Shown: piece after piece, positions 42,721 to 52,192 of the stretch | How the letters are laid out: each line of letters starts with the position of its first letter | Numbering within the stretch: position 1 is the first letter of the stretch | Assembly: GCA_016717335.1 (NCBI GenBank) | Contig: JADKFS010000001.1 | Span: 1,612,001 to 1,676,000 of the forward strand | DNA: 64,000 bases | Origin: Candidatus Ribeiella danica | GTDB taxonomy: Bacteria; Chloroflexota; Chloroflexia; Chloroflexales; Roseiflexaceae | Direction: 5' to 3' | Notes under the pieces: model-generated | Told to the model about the DNA's origin: nothing | The model's database searches: none | The model's input: only the letters and a program-made list of their open reading frames with translations | Program-made: the position numbers and the translations under genes

Positions 42721-43791
42721 TCAGTACCCGCCCACGATCGCCGCGAACCCGTCTAGCGGCGTGCCGCCGGCCACCCGCCGCCGCGGCAACGCCATCATAT
42801 CGCTGTAGTCGCCGTCCCAGCGCGTCGTCGTGGCGCTCTGGTAGCCGGCAGCGCGCACCTGCTCCTCGATCGCGGCGTTGTAGATGCCGGTCGGGTAGCA
42901 GAAGCTCGTCACACCGATCCCCAAGCGCGCCTCCAGGTCGGCCTTCGGCTGGGCGATCTCGTAGCCGGCCGTCGCGGCGTCGAGCGAGGTCAGGTCGTAG
43001 TGGTTGACGCTGTGCGCCCCAAGCTCCATGCCGGCGTCGCGCAGCGCGGCCAGCTGCTCCCAGCTCATGTAGCCCGGCTGCCCCACCAAGCCGCTGACGA
43101 TGTAGAAGGTCGCGACCATGCCGTAGCGCTGCAGCACCGGCAGCGCGGTCGTGAACGCATCCTCGTAGCCGTCGTCAAACGTCAGCCCGATCGGCTTCAG
43201 CGGGCAGGCGATCTCGCCGCGCATGCAGCGGGCCAGCATATCCATCCGCACACCGACGTACCCCTGCTCGTGCAGCCAGGCGATCTGCTGCTGGAAGTCG
43301 GCGGGCGTGATCGACAGGTTATAGCCGAGCGGGTCGGTGGCCTCGTCGACATCCCGAATGTAGTGGTACATCAGAATCGGCACCGGGCCGGCCAGCGGCC
43401 CCATCTCCGGCGGTGCCGCTGGCGCCAGATCAGCCGGGCCAGGCAGGGGCGGTGTGCTGGTTGGCGCGGGGATGGCCGTCGGCGCCGCCGTCGACTCGGC
43501 TTGGGGCGACAGCTCCGAGCCGACAGGAGGCGTCGCCCGCGCCGCCGCTGGCTGCACACTATCGGTCGGGCGCTGCGCCGGCGTGACTCCGCTATTCAGT
43601 GTCGGCATGCGAACGCGCGCCGTCGGCAGGGGCGCTGCGGCTAATCCAGCGCTGGCGGGCGAGAGCACCGCCGAGGCCAGCGGCAGCCCCAGGCCCAGCA
43701 GAAGCAGCGCCAGCGCGAACATAAACCGGATCGACAGGCGGTTGTAGGTGCGGCGATCGATCGCAATCCTCGCTTGCAAGTTTATTGTCAT
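42721..43791 (-). CDS. Polysaccharide deacetylase family protein (NodB fold), membrane-anchored
   Basis: The 356-residue protein has a signal or anchor helix (FMFALALLLLGLGLPLASAV, about residues 23-42) and a Thr/Pro/Ala-rich linker. Its NodB domain has the metal and catalytic motifs TFDDGYED, HSVNH, CYPTGIYN and a late GDYSDMMALPRRRV. It would remove acetyl groups from a cell-surface polysaccharide. The start at 43791 has no ribosome site; a strong promoter (43796-43824) ends only four bases before it, so the mRNA is probably leaderless. Confidence 0.88.
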   Translation of the reverse strand: MTINLQARIAIDRRTYNRLSIRFMFALALLLLGLGLPLASAVLSPASAGLAAAPLPTARVRMPTLNSGVTPAQRPTDSVQPAAARATPPVGSELSPQAESTAAPTAIPAPTSTPPLPGPADLAPAAPPEMGPLAGPVPILMYHYIRDVDEATDPLGYNLSITPADFQQQIAWLHEQGYVGVRMDMLARCMRGEIACPLKPIGLTFDDGYEDAFTTALPVLQRYGMVATFYIVSGLVGQPGYMSWEQLAALRDAGMELGAHSVNHYDLTSLDAATAGYEIAQPKADLEARLGIGVTSFCYPTGIYNAAIEEQVRAAGYQSATTTRWDGDYSDMMALPRRRVAGGTPLDGFAAIVGGY

Positions 43792-43795
43792 GGCG

Positions 43796-43824
43796 ATTAT
43801 AGCGCGAAACGCTGCCGTTTCCAA
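43796..43824 (-). promoter_or_regulatory. Strong promoter abutting the deacetylase start codon
   Basis: On the minus strand TTGGAA (43824-43819), exactly 17 bp, TATAAT (43801-43796), then four bases and ATG (43791). Transcription should begin at or within the start codon. Confidence 0.7.
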
Positions 43825-44012
43825 TCCGATACGCACTTCATCCCACCGCCTTCTACTGCCCACTGCCATAAAGCCTGCGCCAAACAAGAGTACTGTCCGA
43901 CAACGTGCCTTCAGTACCAACTGGTGGCTTGACCGCCTCGTCGCTTCCGTAGTATCCTGCGAGATGAAGCCGATCATTCCACGCTGCATGACCTCACTAG
44001 ACGTAGGTACTT

Positions 44013-44483
44013 GTGCTCACACCCAACCCTGCTGAAAATCAGGCCGTCTCCCCCATCACTATGGATGTTCTCCTGGTGCAGCTTGCGGGCGAGCTCTATG
44101 CCATCCCATCGGCCAGCGTGCGCGAGGTGATCCGTTATCGCGCCTACACTCCGGTGCCTGGCGCACCCCCAGCGCTGCCGGGAATCCTGATCCAGCGCGG
44201 CGCGATCGTGCCTGTGGTCGAGATCTATCCGCTGCTTGGCATCGATCGTGCCCCGATCACACGGGCGAGCCGGCTCGTGCTCGTCACGCACGGCGATGTC
44301 GACATGGCGATGCTGGTCGACATGGTGCTCGACCTGGCTGCCATACCGGCCGACGCCGTCGAGCCCGCGCCGGTGGCGCTCGACCCGGCGCGGGTGCGCT
44401 TCCTGCGCGGCGTCGTCCAGCACGAGCGCCAGTTCGTCGCCCTGCTCGACCTGAACGAGCTGATCGCCGGGCTGAGCGCCTGA
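44013..44483 (+). CDS. cheW: CheW-like chemotaxis coupling protein
   Basis: The 156-residue protein has a CheW domain: VLLVQLAGELYAIPSASVRE, PGAPPALPGILIQRGAIVPV followed by VEIYPLLG, and QHERQFVALLDLNELI at the end. CheW links receptors to CheA at the inner face of the membrane. The start is GTG with TAGGT upstream; an in-frame ATG at 44061 would give a 140-residue protein. A second CheW-like gene follows eight bases downstream. It opens the chemosensory operon. Confidence 0.85.
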   Translation: MLTPNPAENQAVSPITMDVLLVQLAGELYAIPSASVREVIRYRAYTPVPGAPPALPGILIQRGAIVPVVEIYPLLGIDRAPITRASRLVLVTHGDVDMAMLVDMVLDLAAIPADAVEPAPVALDPARVRFLRGVVQHERQFVALLDLNELIAGLSA

Positions 44484-44491
44484 GGAAAACG

Positions 44492-44911
44492 ATGGCCGAG
44501 GATCTGCTGCTGATCGTCAAGACTGCGCTGCACCGCTACGCCGTTCGGCGCGCCGATCTACTCGACATACGCATGATCGCCGACCCGGCCACGATTGAGC
44601 GCGGCATGTTCGACCGCCCGTGCCTCGGGGTAGAGCTTGGGACGCTGCTCGACCCGGCCGACCAACCGTCGATCGCCCGCCGCCACGCGCTGATCGTGCC
44701 ATTGCGTCGGAAATATATCGCCCTGCTGGTGGATTACGTGGACACATTCCTGGAGCGGATCCAGTGCGCGCCGCTCCCCGCTCTCTTGCAGCAGCGCCTG
44801 CGCCAACCCTGGGCGATCGGCGCGCTGGCACTGGGAGACGACGTCATCGTCGAGCTCGATCTGCGCGCAGTAGCACGCAGCGCGCTGCTCAGCCGCTCGG
44901 ATCTCGGTTAG
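44492..44911 (+). CDS. Divergent CheW-like protein
   Basis: The 139-residue protein has the pattern of a CheW domain but weak identity to its neighbour (LLLIVKTALHRYAVRRADLL, CLGVELGTLLDP, ALIVPLRRKYIALLVDYV, ELDLRAVARSAL). AGGAAA precedes the ATG. A second coupling protein could bind a different receptor or compete for CheA. It is followed by the paired palindromes and the receptor gene. Confidence 0.75.
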   Translation: MAEDLLLIVKTALHRYAVRRADLLDIRMIADPATIERGMFDRPCLGVELGTLLDPADQPSIARRHALIVPLRRKYIALLVDYVDTFLERIQCAPLPALLQQRLRQPWAIGALALGDDVIVELDLRAVARSALLSRSDLG

Positions 44912-44935
44912 GGGCCTTCGGGTATGAATGAGTCT

Positions 44936-45028
44936 AGTGGTGGGGGTTCGGGTGCGGCTTCGCCACCTCCGAACCCCCACCACTGGGGAGGTCTGCAGGG
45001 GCCGAAGGCTCCTGCAGACCTCCCCAGT
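44936..45028. repeat. Two adjoining palindromes of the RRA-triloop family before the receptor gene
   Basis: Palindrome one: 16-bp outer stem (44936-44951 with 44969-44984) with an inner GGC-TTC-GCC tip. Palindrome two: 18-bp stem (44982-44999 with 45011-45028) with inner tip GCC-GAA-GGC. They share three bases and lie 25 bp before the receptor start, without the usual outer arms. Confidence 0.8.
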
Positions 45029-45053
45029 GGTGAAGAACAAAGGCACACCTTCT

Positions 45054-46631
45054 ATGGAACAGATCTCTCCACACCACCGCCTCGGCCGCACCGTCGCCGA
45101 TCTGCAGAGCGACGCAGGCGACCGATCGCGGCTGCTGAACCGGCTGGCGCTCGGGATCGGCCTGGTTGCGGTATTTGGCGGCGTCACGATCCTCGTGCTC
45201 GGCTGGCTCGAGGTCCTGTCTGGCCGCAACCTCATCCCTGCCGCGCTGGTCTGGATCCTGCTGGGATGCGGCATTGCCGCGGGCACATTCTGGCTCACGC
45301 GCCGTAGGCGCCACCAGCTCGCGATTACCATGTTCTTGTACGGCAACGTGCTGTACGTCACGCTCGCGATCTACCTGATTGGCGGCGTCGGCGGGCCAAT
45401 GTTCGTCGCTTACCTCGTTCCGGTGATGGCCGCCGGCCTGTTTGGCAAAGCCGGCGACGGCATCCGCCTGTTCCTGGTTTCGCTCGCCTGCTACAGCGCG
45501 CTCGTGCTGCTGCAGATTCTGAGCCTGATCGGCCCGGTCGTGGCGCTCAGCGGCGCCGGCCAGACGATTATGACACTGCTCGTGTTCGCCGCGATCGGCG
45601 GCCTGCTGGGCTACCTGGCGTTCCTCTGGTCCACCAGCACGGCCCATTTCGTCAGCCAGGTTGGCGAGCAGGCCGAGGCGCTCTTCCAGTCCAACCAAAA
45701 GCTGATCGAGAAGAATATTCAGCAGGTCGAGCTGGGGAGCGAGCTTTCGTCGGCCGCATCCCAGCTGCTCGCCGCATCCCACCAGCAGTCCAGCGGCGCG
45801 ACCGAGCAGGCCAGCGCCGTCACCCAGGTCAGCACCACGATCGAGGAGCTGGGCTCGACCGCGCGACAGATTGCAATCGCCGCCGAGCAGGTCGCCGAGG
45901 CATCCCGCCAGACGCTGGAGAATCTCAGCGAGGGCCAGGACGCGGTCGACAACAGCATCCAGGCGATGGAGCGCATTCGCAACCGGATGCAGGATGTCTC
46001 GACTCGGGTGCTCAACCTGGGCGAGCGATCCCAGCAGATCGGCGAGATCATCGACCTGATCAACGACCTGTCGGACGAGACCCACCTCTTGGCGCTCAAC
46101 GCCGCGATCGAGGCAGCCGGCGCCGGCGAGCACGGGCGTCGCTTCGCCGTCGTCGCCGCCGAGGTGAAGAGCTTGGCCAACCGCGCGCTGGCCGCCGCAA
46201 AAGAGGTCAAGGGCGTGATTGCCGAGATCCAGAAGGCCACCAACTCGGCTGTCCTGGCGGCCGAAGAGGGCGGCAAGGAGGTCGAGCGCGGCGTCGAGCT
46301 GGCCCACAGCGCCGGCCAGGTCATGGACGCAATCGTGATGGTGGCCGAGCGCACGGCGCAGAGCAGCGCCGAGATCAGCCTGGCAACCGCTCAGCAGCAG
46401 AGCGCCAGCGAGCAGGTGGTCGAGACGATGCGCGAGATCGCCGACGTCGCTCGACAGACCGCCGCCGGCTCGCGCCAGATGTCCGAGTCGGCCCAGATGC
46501 TCACGGCGATCGCCGAGCGGCTGCACGGCATCGTCTACGAGAGCGCCCGGCCCGGCCCAAGCCGAGCGGCAATGGACGCGATCGACCAGCGAATGTACAG
46601 TATCGCAAACAATGGGTCTCGTGATACATAA
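45054..46631 (+). CDS. Methyl-accepting chemotaxis protein, multi-helix membrane type
   Basis: The 525-residue receptor has about six membrane helices within residues 30-200 and no large external domain, so it probably senses the membrane or energy state. A coiled linker follows. The signalling tip (IIDLINDLSDETHLLALNAA followed by IEAAGAGEHGRRFAVVAAEV) matches the conserved MCP hairpin. Methylation-helix Gln/Glu repeats are present on both sides (STTIEELGSTARQIAIAAEQ). Its stop codon is directly followed by the CheA start (TAA then ATG). There is no terminal CheR-binding pentapeptide. Confidence 0.92.
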   Translation: MEQISPHHRLGRTVADLQSDAGDRSRLLNRLALGIGLVAVFGGVTILVLGWLEVLSGRNLIPAALVWILLGCGIAAGTFWLTRRRRHQLAITMFLYGNVLYVTLAIYLIGGVGGPMFVAYLVPVMAAGLFGKAGDGIRLFLVSLACYSALVLLQILSLIGPVVALSGAGQTIMTLLVFAAIGGLLGYLAFLWSTSTAHFVSQVGEQAEALFQSNQKLIEKNIQQVELGSELSSAASQLLAASHQQSSGATEQASAVTQVSTTIEELGSTARQIAIAAEQVAEASRQTLENLSEGQDAVDNSIQAMERIRNRMQDVSTRVLNLGERSQQIGEIIDLINDLSDETHLLALNAAIEAAGAGEHGRRFAVVAAEVKSLANRALAAAKEVKGVIAEIQKATNSAVLAAEEGGKEVERGVELAHSAGQVMDAIVMVAERTAQSSAEISLATAQQQSASEQVVETMREIADVARQTAAGSRQMSESAQMLTAIAERLHGIVYESARPGPSRAAMDAIDQRMYSIANNGSRDT

Positions 46632-48884
46632 ATGGACCTGAGCGTCTTCCACAATCAGTTCCGCGACGAGACGGCCGAGAACATCCGTGCCCTCAACGAG
46701 GGCCTGCTGGCGCTCGAGTCGCTCGCGCCCGGCGCCGAAGGCCGCCGTGAGTATATCGACGCGATCTTTCGCGCGATGCACACGATCAAGGGCTCAGCTC
46801 GGCTGCTCGGCTTCGAGCAGGTCGGCCGAATCGCGCACACCTGTGAGCACATCCTCGGCGCGGTGCGCGAGGGTCGCCGCGAGCTCGATCGCGCCCTCGC
46901 CGACGACCTGCTGCTTGGCGGGGACGCCATCCTCGATCTGCTCAACGCCACGATTGAGGGCCTCCCCTCGCAGGTCGATGTCGAGAGTCTGGTGCTGACG
47001 CTTGGCCGCGGGCGCGGCCTGGAGAAGCCGCAGGCCCCAACTCCAGCTCCGGCGACGACCGCTGCCGCTGCGCCCGACGCAGCCATAGCCATGCCGCCTT
47101 TGTCTACACCCACGCAGCCGGCATTCCCAAGAACCGCCCGCGCGGCTGTGCGCCAGACGATCCGCGTGCGCGTCGACCGGCTCGACCGGCTGCTCAACCT
47201 GGCCGGCGAGCTGGTGGTCGGCCGGCAGGCCCAGTCCACACACCTTCAGGTCATCGGCGAGCTGCACACGCTGATCGCGCAGCAGGAGCGCACGCTGCTC
47301 AACCTGGAGCGCGAGCTGAAGCAGCTGCGTTTCTCGCCCATGCAGCGCGAGTCGCTCGATCGTCACATCAACGGCGCGCTCAACATCGGCGACCGGACGA
47401 GCAAGCTGATCCGCTCGCATATCGAGCGCTTCGAGCAGCACGCCAACCAGACTCACCAGCTGATCGAAGATCTCGAGCAGGAAGTGATGGCCGCGCGCCT
47501 GCTGCCAATCTCGACCGTGTTCACCAACTTGCCGCGCGCAGTCCGCGAGCTGGCGCGCGAGATCGACAAAGAGATCGAGCTGACCCTCACAGGCGAGACG
47601 ATCGAGCTCGACCGCAAGATCATCGAGGCGCTCAACGACCCGCTCCTGCACCTGATCCGCAACGCGGTCGACCACGGCATTGAGCCGCCCAGCGAGCGCG
47701 AGCAGGCCGGCAAGCCGCGCCAGGGCGCGATCGAGATCAGCGCCCAGTCGCTCGGCCCCTACGTGCACGTCGTTATTCGCGACGATGGGCGCGGCATGGA
47801 CCCCAAACGACTGCGCGAGGCCGCAGTGCGCCGGGGCATCTTCTCGACAGAGACGGCGGCGGCGCTCACCGATCAGGAGGCGCTGGAGCTGGCCTTCCTG
47901 CCCGGCTTCAGCACCGCGCAGATCATCACCGATATCTCCGGGCGCGGCGTCGGTATGGACGTGGTGCGCACCAATATTGTCGAGCTAGGCGGCCAGGTAC
48001 AGGTCGAGTCGCAGCCTGGCATCGGCACGACCATCACGCTGACACTGCCGCTGACACTGGTGACGACACGGGTGCTGCTGGTCGAGGTGGGCGAGCAGAT
48101 CTTCGCGCTGCCGGCCTCCGGCTGCCAGGGAAGCACCTGGGCCTACCCCGAGAACGTGAAGACGGTCGAGGGCCGCGCGATGCTCCAGCACGATGGCCGG
48201 CTCGCATCGCTGCTCCGCCTGGCCGACCTGCTCGACATCGGCAGGGCGCAACCGTTCCCGGCGCGGCGGCGGATGCCCGCCATCGTGGTAGGGGCGATCC
48301 AGCGCCCGCTGGCGCTGCTGGTCGATCGACTGCTCGACGAGCGCGAGGTCGTCGTCAAGCCGCTTGGTCCGCTGTTGGAAAAACAGCGCCGCTTCAGCGG
48401 GGCCACACAGCTTGGCGATGGCCGGCTGATCCTGCTGCTCAACCCGGCCGCGCTGGTGCAGGCGGCGCGCGGCATGTCGCTGACGACGCCGATGATCCAG
48501 CACGATCAGGCCCGGCGCCACGCCAGGCTGCTCGTCGCCGACGACTCGTTCACGACGCGCGAGCTGATCCGCACGATCCTGCAGTCGGCCGGCTACGAGG
48601 TCACAACCGCCGTCGACGGCTTCGATGCCCTTGACAAACTACGCGCCAGTGCCTACGATCTCGTGGTTAGCGATATCGAGATGCCTCGTGTAGATGGCTT
48701 TCAGCTCACCAGCCAGATTCGCAGCGACCTTGGCCTACCCGACTTGCCGGTCATTATCGTCACCAGCCTGGCCTCTGAAACGCACCGCCGCCGTGGAATG
48801 GAGGTCGGCGCGCAGGCATATATCGTCAAGAGCCAGTTCAACCAGAACAACCTATTGGAGACGGTTCAACAGCTTCTCGCCTGA
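46632..48884 (+). CDS. cheA: CheA histidine kinase with fused receiver domain
   Basis: The 750-residue hybrid runs HPt (His50 in MHTIKGSARLLGF), linker, dimerisation helices (RVDRLDRLLNLAGELVVGRQ), ATPase (LIRNAVDHGIEPPSER, DDGRGMDPKRL, GRGVGMDVVRTNIVELGG), CheW-like P5 (VLLVEVGEQIFALPASG) and a C-terminal receiver with Asp681 in VVSDIEMPRVDG. It phosphorylates CheY-type receivers and CheB in response to the receptor. The fused receiver may act as a phosphate sink. It follows the receptor with no gap. Confidence 0.95.
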   Translation: MDLSVFHNQFRDETAENIRALNEGLLALESLAPGAEGRREYIDAIFRAMHTIKGSARLLGFEQVGRIAHTCEHILGAVREGRRELDRALADDLLLGGDAILDLLNATIEGLPSQVDVESLVLTLGRGRGLEKPQAPTPAPATTAAAAPDAAIAMPPLSTPTQPAFPRTARAAVRQTIRVRVDRLDRLLNLAGELVVGRQAQSTHLQVIGELHTLIAQQERTLLNLERELKQLRFSPMQRESLDRHINGALNIGDRTSKLIRSHIERFEQHANQTHQLIEDLEQEVMAARLLPISTVFTNLPRAVRELAREIDKEIELTLTGETIELDRKIIEALNDPLLHLIRNAVDHGIEPPSEREQAGKPRQGAIEISAQSLGPYVHVVIRDDGRGMDPKRLREAAVRRGIFSTETAAALTDQEALELAFLPGFSTAQIITDISGRGVGMDVVRTNIVELGGQVQVESQPGIGTTITLTLPLTLVTTRVLLVEVGEQIFALPASGCQGSTWAYPENVKTVEGRAMLQHDGRLASLLRLADLLDIGRAQPFPARRRMPAIVVGAIQRPLALLVDRLLDEREVVVKPLGPLLEKQRRFSGATQLGDGRLILLLNPAALVQAARGMSLTTPMIQHDQARRHARLLVADDSFTTRELIRTILQSAGYEVTTAVDGFDALDKLRASAYDLVVSDIEMPRVDGFQLTSQIRSDLGLPDLPVIIVTSLASETHRRRGMEVGAQAYIVKSQFNQNNLLETVQQLLA

Positions 48885-48913
48885 ACGTTTTGCCCACCAA
48901 CCCGGAGTACGAC

Positions 48914-49276
48914 ATGACAGAAAAAATCCTCGTCGTAGACGACAGCAAACTTGTGACAGATATCGTCAGCATGCGTCTGACCATGTACGGCTATGCGGTC
49001 CAAATCGCGCATAGCGGCGAAGAGGCGCTGGCGATCGTCGCCGACCAGGCGCCCGACCTGATGGTGCTCGATGTCCAGATGCCTGGCATCGATGGCTATG
49101 AGGTCTGCCGGCGGCTGCGCGACGACCCGGCGCTCGACGACCTGCGGATCATCATGCTCACGTCCAGCGACGACAAGCACGCCGCCTTCGAGGCTGGCGT
49201 CGACGACTATTTGAATAAAGATATCGACCTGCTCAACCTGCCGAATCGCGTCAAGATGATCCTGGAAATGCATTAG
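48914..49276 (+). CDS. CheY-like single-domain response regulator
   Basis: The 120-residue receiver has Asp9-Asp10, the phospho-acceptor Asp53 in MVLDVQMPGIDGY, Thr-Ser in MLTSSDDK and Lys in YLNKDIDLLNL. It is the probable output of CheA. The usual Lys-Pro is Lys-Asp here. GGAG precedes the ATG. It sits between cheA and cheB. Confidence 0.92.
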   Translation: MTEKILVVDDSKLVTDIVSMRLTMYGYAVQIAHSGEEALAIVADQAPDLMVLDVQMPGIDGYEVCRRLRDDPALDDLRIIMLTSSDDKHAAFEAGVDDYLNKDIDLLNLPNRVKMILEMH

Positions 49277-49386
49277 GCACCGGTTCGCTTGGCGGCCATC
49301 AGCTGCACAATCTGGAGGTAGTAGGAGCGGCATAGTCGCGCACACTGCCCAACCCCAGGCTGTAACGCTCGTAAGAGCCATGTCCT

Positions 49387-50580
49387 ATGAGCCACCCAAT
49401 CCGCGTCGTGGTTGTCGACGACTCAGCGGTGATGCGCCGTGTGATCACCGGCCTGATCGAGCAGGACCCGGCGATTCAGGTTATCGGCGTGGCGCGCAAC
49501 GGGCGCGAGGCGATCGATCTTGTGATGGAGCTGCGCCCCGATATCGTGACGATGGATGTGCGCATGCCGATCATGGATGGCCTCGCGACGACCGAGCATC
49601 TGATGGCCTACTGTCCGACGCCGATCTTGGTCGTCACGGCGTCGCTGGCCAGGCACGATGTCGACATCACATTCCGAATGCTGGCGGCTGGCGCGCTAGA
49701 GATCTTCGAGAAGCCCTCCGGCGCCGATCCACGCTCGCTCGAGCGCGCCGGGCATACGCTGATCCGGCGTATCAAGGTGCTCGCGCGCGTCAAAGTGGTC
49801 ACGCATTTGCGCGGCCGCCGCAAGCCGGCAACTGCTGTTGAAGCGCCAGGTGCCAACGACATAGCTCGCCGCGGCGATAAGCTGGCCAGGCGACGAGACG
49901 AGACGATGGATTCGCACCATGCAAAATCTCACCCCACCGCAGCGCCAGCGCGTCAGCTTGCTGGTGCAGGGACGCCGGATTTCTCGCTGGTTGTGATCGG
50001 CGCCAGCACAGGTGGCCCACGGATCGTCAATCAGCTGCTCGCCAGCCTGCCGGGCAATCTGCCTGCTGCAATTCTGGTCATCCAGCATATCGCTGCGGGG
50101 TTTAGCACCGGCATGGTCGATTGGCTGGCCCACGCCAGCACGCTTCCGGTGGCGCTCGCGCGCGAGGGCCAGCCAATTCGGCCAGGTGAAGTGCTGGTGG
50201 CCCCCGACCAGCACGATCTGCTGATCACCCGCGAGCTCTCGATTCACCTGAGCGAGAGCCCACTGCTGATCCAACGACCCTCGATCGACATCTCGATGCA
50301 GGCCGCCGCTGAGGTCTTCGGCTCGCGCGCGATCGGCGTTCTGCTGACTGGCATGGGCCGCGATGGAGCATTCGGGATGCTGGCGATCAAGCGGGCGAAC
50401 GGCCACACGATCGCGCAAGACGAAGCGACGAGTACGATCTTTGGCATGCCGCGCGCCGCCATTCAGCTCGGCGCGGCGATCGAGGTCCTGCCGGCCTCGC
50501 GCATCGCGGGGCGGCTGGCCGAGCTGTTCAAGGAAAACAGCCAGGTAGTCGCCGGACAAGCTAGGCAGGGCACGCCATGA
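49387..50580 (+). CDS. cheB: Protein-glutamate methylesterase CheB
   Basis: The 397-residue protein has an N-terminal receiver (Asp57 in TMDVRMPIMDG) and a C-terminal esterase with the catalytic triad Ser207 (GASTGGP), His234 (IQHI) and Asp326 (LLTGMGRDGA). It removes methyl groups from the receptor after phosphorylation by CheA. The linker of about 60 residues is long and basic. Its stop overlaps the cheR start in ATGA (50577-50580). A repeat-free 110-bp gap precedes it. Confidence 0.95.
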   Translation: MSHPIRVVVVDDSAVMRRVITGLIEQDPAIQVIGVARNGREAIDLVMELRPDIVTMDVRMPIMDGLATTEHLMAYCPTPILVVTASLARHDVDITFRMLAAGALEIFEKPSGADPRSLERAGHTLIRRIKVLARVKVVTHLRGRRKPATAVEAPGANDIARRGDKLARRRDETMDSHHAKSHPTAAPARQLAGAGTPDFSLVVIGASTGGPRIVNQLLASLPGNLPAAILVIQHIAAGFSTGMVDWLAHASTLPVALAREGQPIRPGEVLVAPDQHDLLITRELSIHLSESPLLIQRPSIDISMQAAAEVFGSRAIGVLLTGMGRDGAFGMLAIKRANGHTIAQDEATSTIFGMPRAAIQLGAAIEVLPASRIAGRLAELFKENSQVVAGQARQGTP

Positions 50581-52148
50581 CACTCGAACGCAAACCAACC
50601 AGCCGAGCCGACCAGCCTGCGCCCACGCCCGGCGGCGCCCAGCCCGCCCTTCTGGCGCCCGAGCAGTTCACCTGGCTGCGCGATCTGCTAGCCGACTACA
50701 GCGGCGTCTACCTCGACACGTCTCGGCAGCGCTTGCTCGAGCACGGCCTGGCCCAGCGTCTCGAGGCCACTGGCGACAACCTGCGCGCCTACGAGCGGCG
50801 TCTCCGCCTGCCAGGCGGGCAGGATGAGCTTCGCCGGTTGGCCGAGCTAGTGCTGAACCATGAGACCGTCTTCTTTCGCAACGGGCCGCACATACAAGCC
50901 TTGCGCCAGGTGTTACTCCCCGAGATCCACGATCGCAAGCCGCGCGGCGCGCCGATCCGGATCTGGAGCGCCGGCTGCTCCACCGGCGAGGAAGCTTACT
51001 CGCTCGCAATTGCTGCGCTGGAGACATTCGGCGGCCCATCCACGCGCCAGGTCGAGATCTGGGCCACCGACCTGAGCGAGCCGGCGCTGCAAAGAGCGCG
51101 CGAGGGCAGCTATCGCGGGCGCTCGCTGCAAAACCTGCCCGCCGATCTGCTGAAGCGCTACTTCGAGCCCAGCGGCGAGACGTATGTCGTCGGTGATGCC
51201 GTGCGCCCGCTAGTTCGGTTCGAGCTGCTGAACCTACTCGACCCATTCCCCAGCAGCGCCCGGAATGTCGATATTATCTTCTGCCAGAATGTGACAATCT
51301 ACTTCCAGCTCAAGACCTGTCAGAGCCTGATCGCGCGCTTCTACGAGTGCTTGCCGCCGGGTGGAATGCTCTTCCTCGGATTTTCCGAGACACTCTGGAA
51401 CATTTTCGATCGATTCAATACGCGAGAAGTCGAGGGCGCATACGTTTACTACAAGGGGGCGTTAGAATCAGCCCCGCCAACACCCGAGCTGGGCGTTCAT
51501 CCGCTTGGCGCACGATCACACCGCAAGATGGAACAGCAGCGCACAACTCGTCTGGCGCCCGCGCGCCACAACCGTAGCGCGGGCGTATCTCGTGAACCGG
51601 CCAAGGCATTCTATGATCATGCGAGGCCGGAGCAGACACACGCGCGCGCCGATGCCGACGCGCTGGCGAAGGGCCGCGCGCTGATCGAGCAGGGCTTGAT
51701 CGACACAGCGCTCGATACGCTGCGGTATATCTCGCCGCAGTCGGCCTATGCGCCCCAAGCGCTCACCCTGATCGCGCGTGGCCACGCCGACCGCGGCGAT
51801 CTCGATCTTGCGGTGGCCGAGGTCAGGCGCGCACTTGAGATCGATGCCCTGAACGAAGACTCCTACGTGCTGCTTGGCATGATCTACGGGCGCCAGCACC
51901 AATGGGACTCAGCCATCCAGCAGCTCGAGCGGGCGCGCTACCTGAGCCCGGAATCAGCGCTGATCTCGTTTCATCTCGCCGAGGCCTACCACCAGGCCGG
52001 GCACCCAGGAAAGGCCGCCCGTGAGTACCGTACCACCCTGCGTAAGCTTGAGCACCATCCGCCCGGCGCCGTGATCGAAGGAGTGGCGGTCGGTTGGCTC
52101 CGCGAGGCATGCCAGCGACAAATCGAATATTTGCCGCGTCGAGCGTAG
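50577..52148 (+). CDS. cheR: CheR methyltransferase with C-terminal TPR domain
   Basis: The 523-residue protein has an N-terminal CheR helical domain, a SAM-binding motif (IRIWSAGCSTGEEAYSLAIA), ATDLSEPALQRAREGSY, and FCQNVTIYF with GGMLFLGFSETLWN. Residues about 350-515 carry TPR repeats (ALEIDALNEDSYVLLGMIYG, ARYLSPESALISFHLAEAYH). It methylates receptor glutamates. CheR-TPR fusions are usual in systems that control functions other than flagella. It overlaps cheB by four bases. A GC hairpin follows. Confidence 0.95.
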   Translation: MTLERKPTSRADQPAPTPGGAQPALLAPEQFTWLRDLLADYSGVYLDTSRQRLLEHGLAQRLEATGDNLRAYERRLRLPGGQDELRRLAELVLNHETVFFRNGPHIQALRQVLLPEIHDRKPRGAPIRIWSAGCSTGEEAYSLAIAALETFGGPSTRQVEIWATDLSEPALQRAREGSYRGRSLQNLPADLLKRYFEPSGETYVVGDAVRPLVRFELLNLLDPFPSSARNVDIIFCQNVTIYFQLKTCQSLIARFYECLPPGGMLFLGFSETLWNIFDRFNTREVEGAYVYYKGALESAPPTPELGVHPLGARSHRKMEQQRTTRLAPARHNRSAGVSREPAKAFYDHARPEQTHARADADALAKGRALIEQGLIDTALDTLRYISPQSAYAPQALTLIARGHADRGDLDLAVAEVRRALEIDALNEDSYVLLGMIYGRQHQWDSAIQQLERARYLSPESALISFHLAEAYHQAGHPGKAAREYRTTLRKLEHHPPGAVIEGVAVGWLREACQRQIEYLPRRA

Positions 52149-52156
52149 GTGCGAAC

Positions 52157-52175
52157 AAGGGGCGTCAAGCCCCTT
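52157..52175 (+). terminator. Weak hairpin after cheR
   Basis: AAGGGGC (52157-52163), loop GTCAA, GCCCCTT (52169-52175), followed by TACTATCCC. It lies between cheR and the PP2C start and could attenuate transcription or mask the ribosome site. Confidence 0.5.
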
Positions 52176-52192
52176 TACTATCCCTTATAGTA

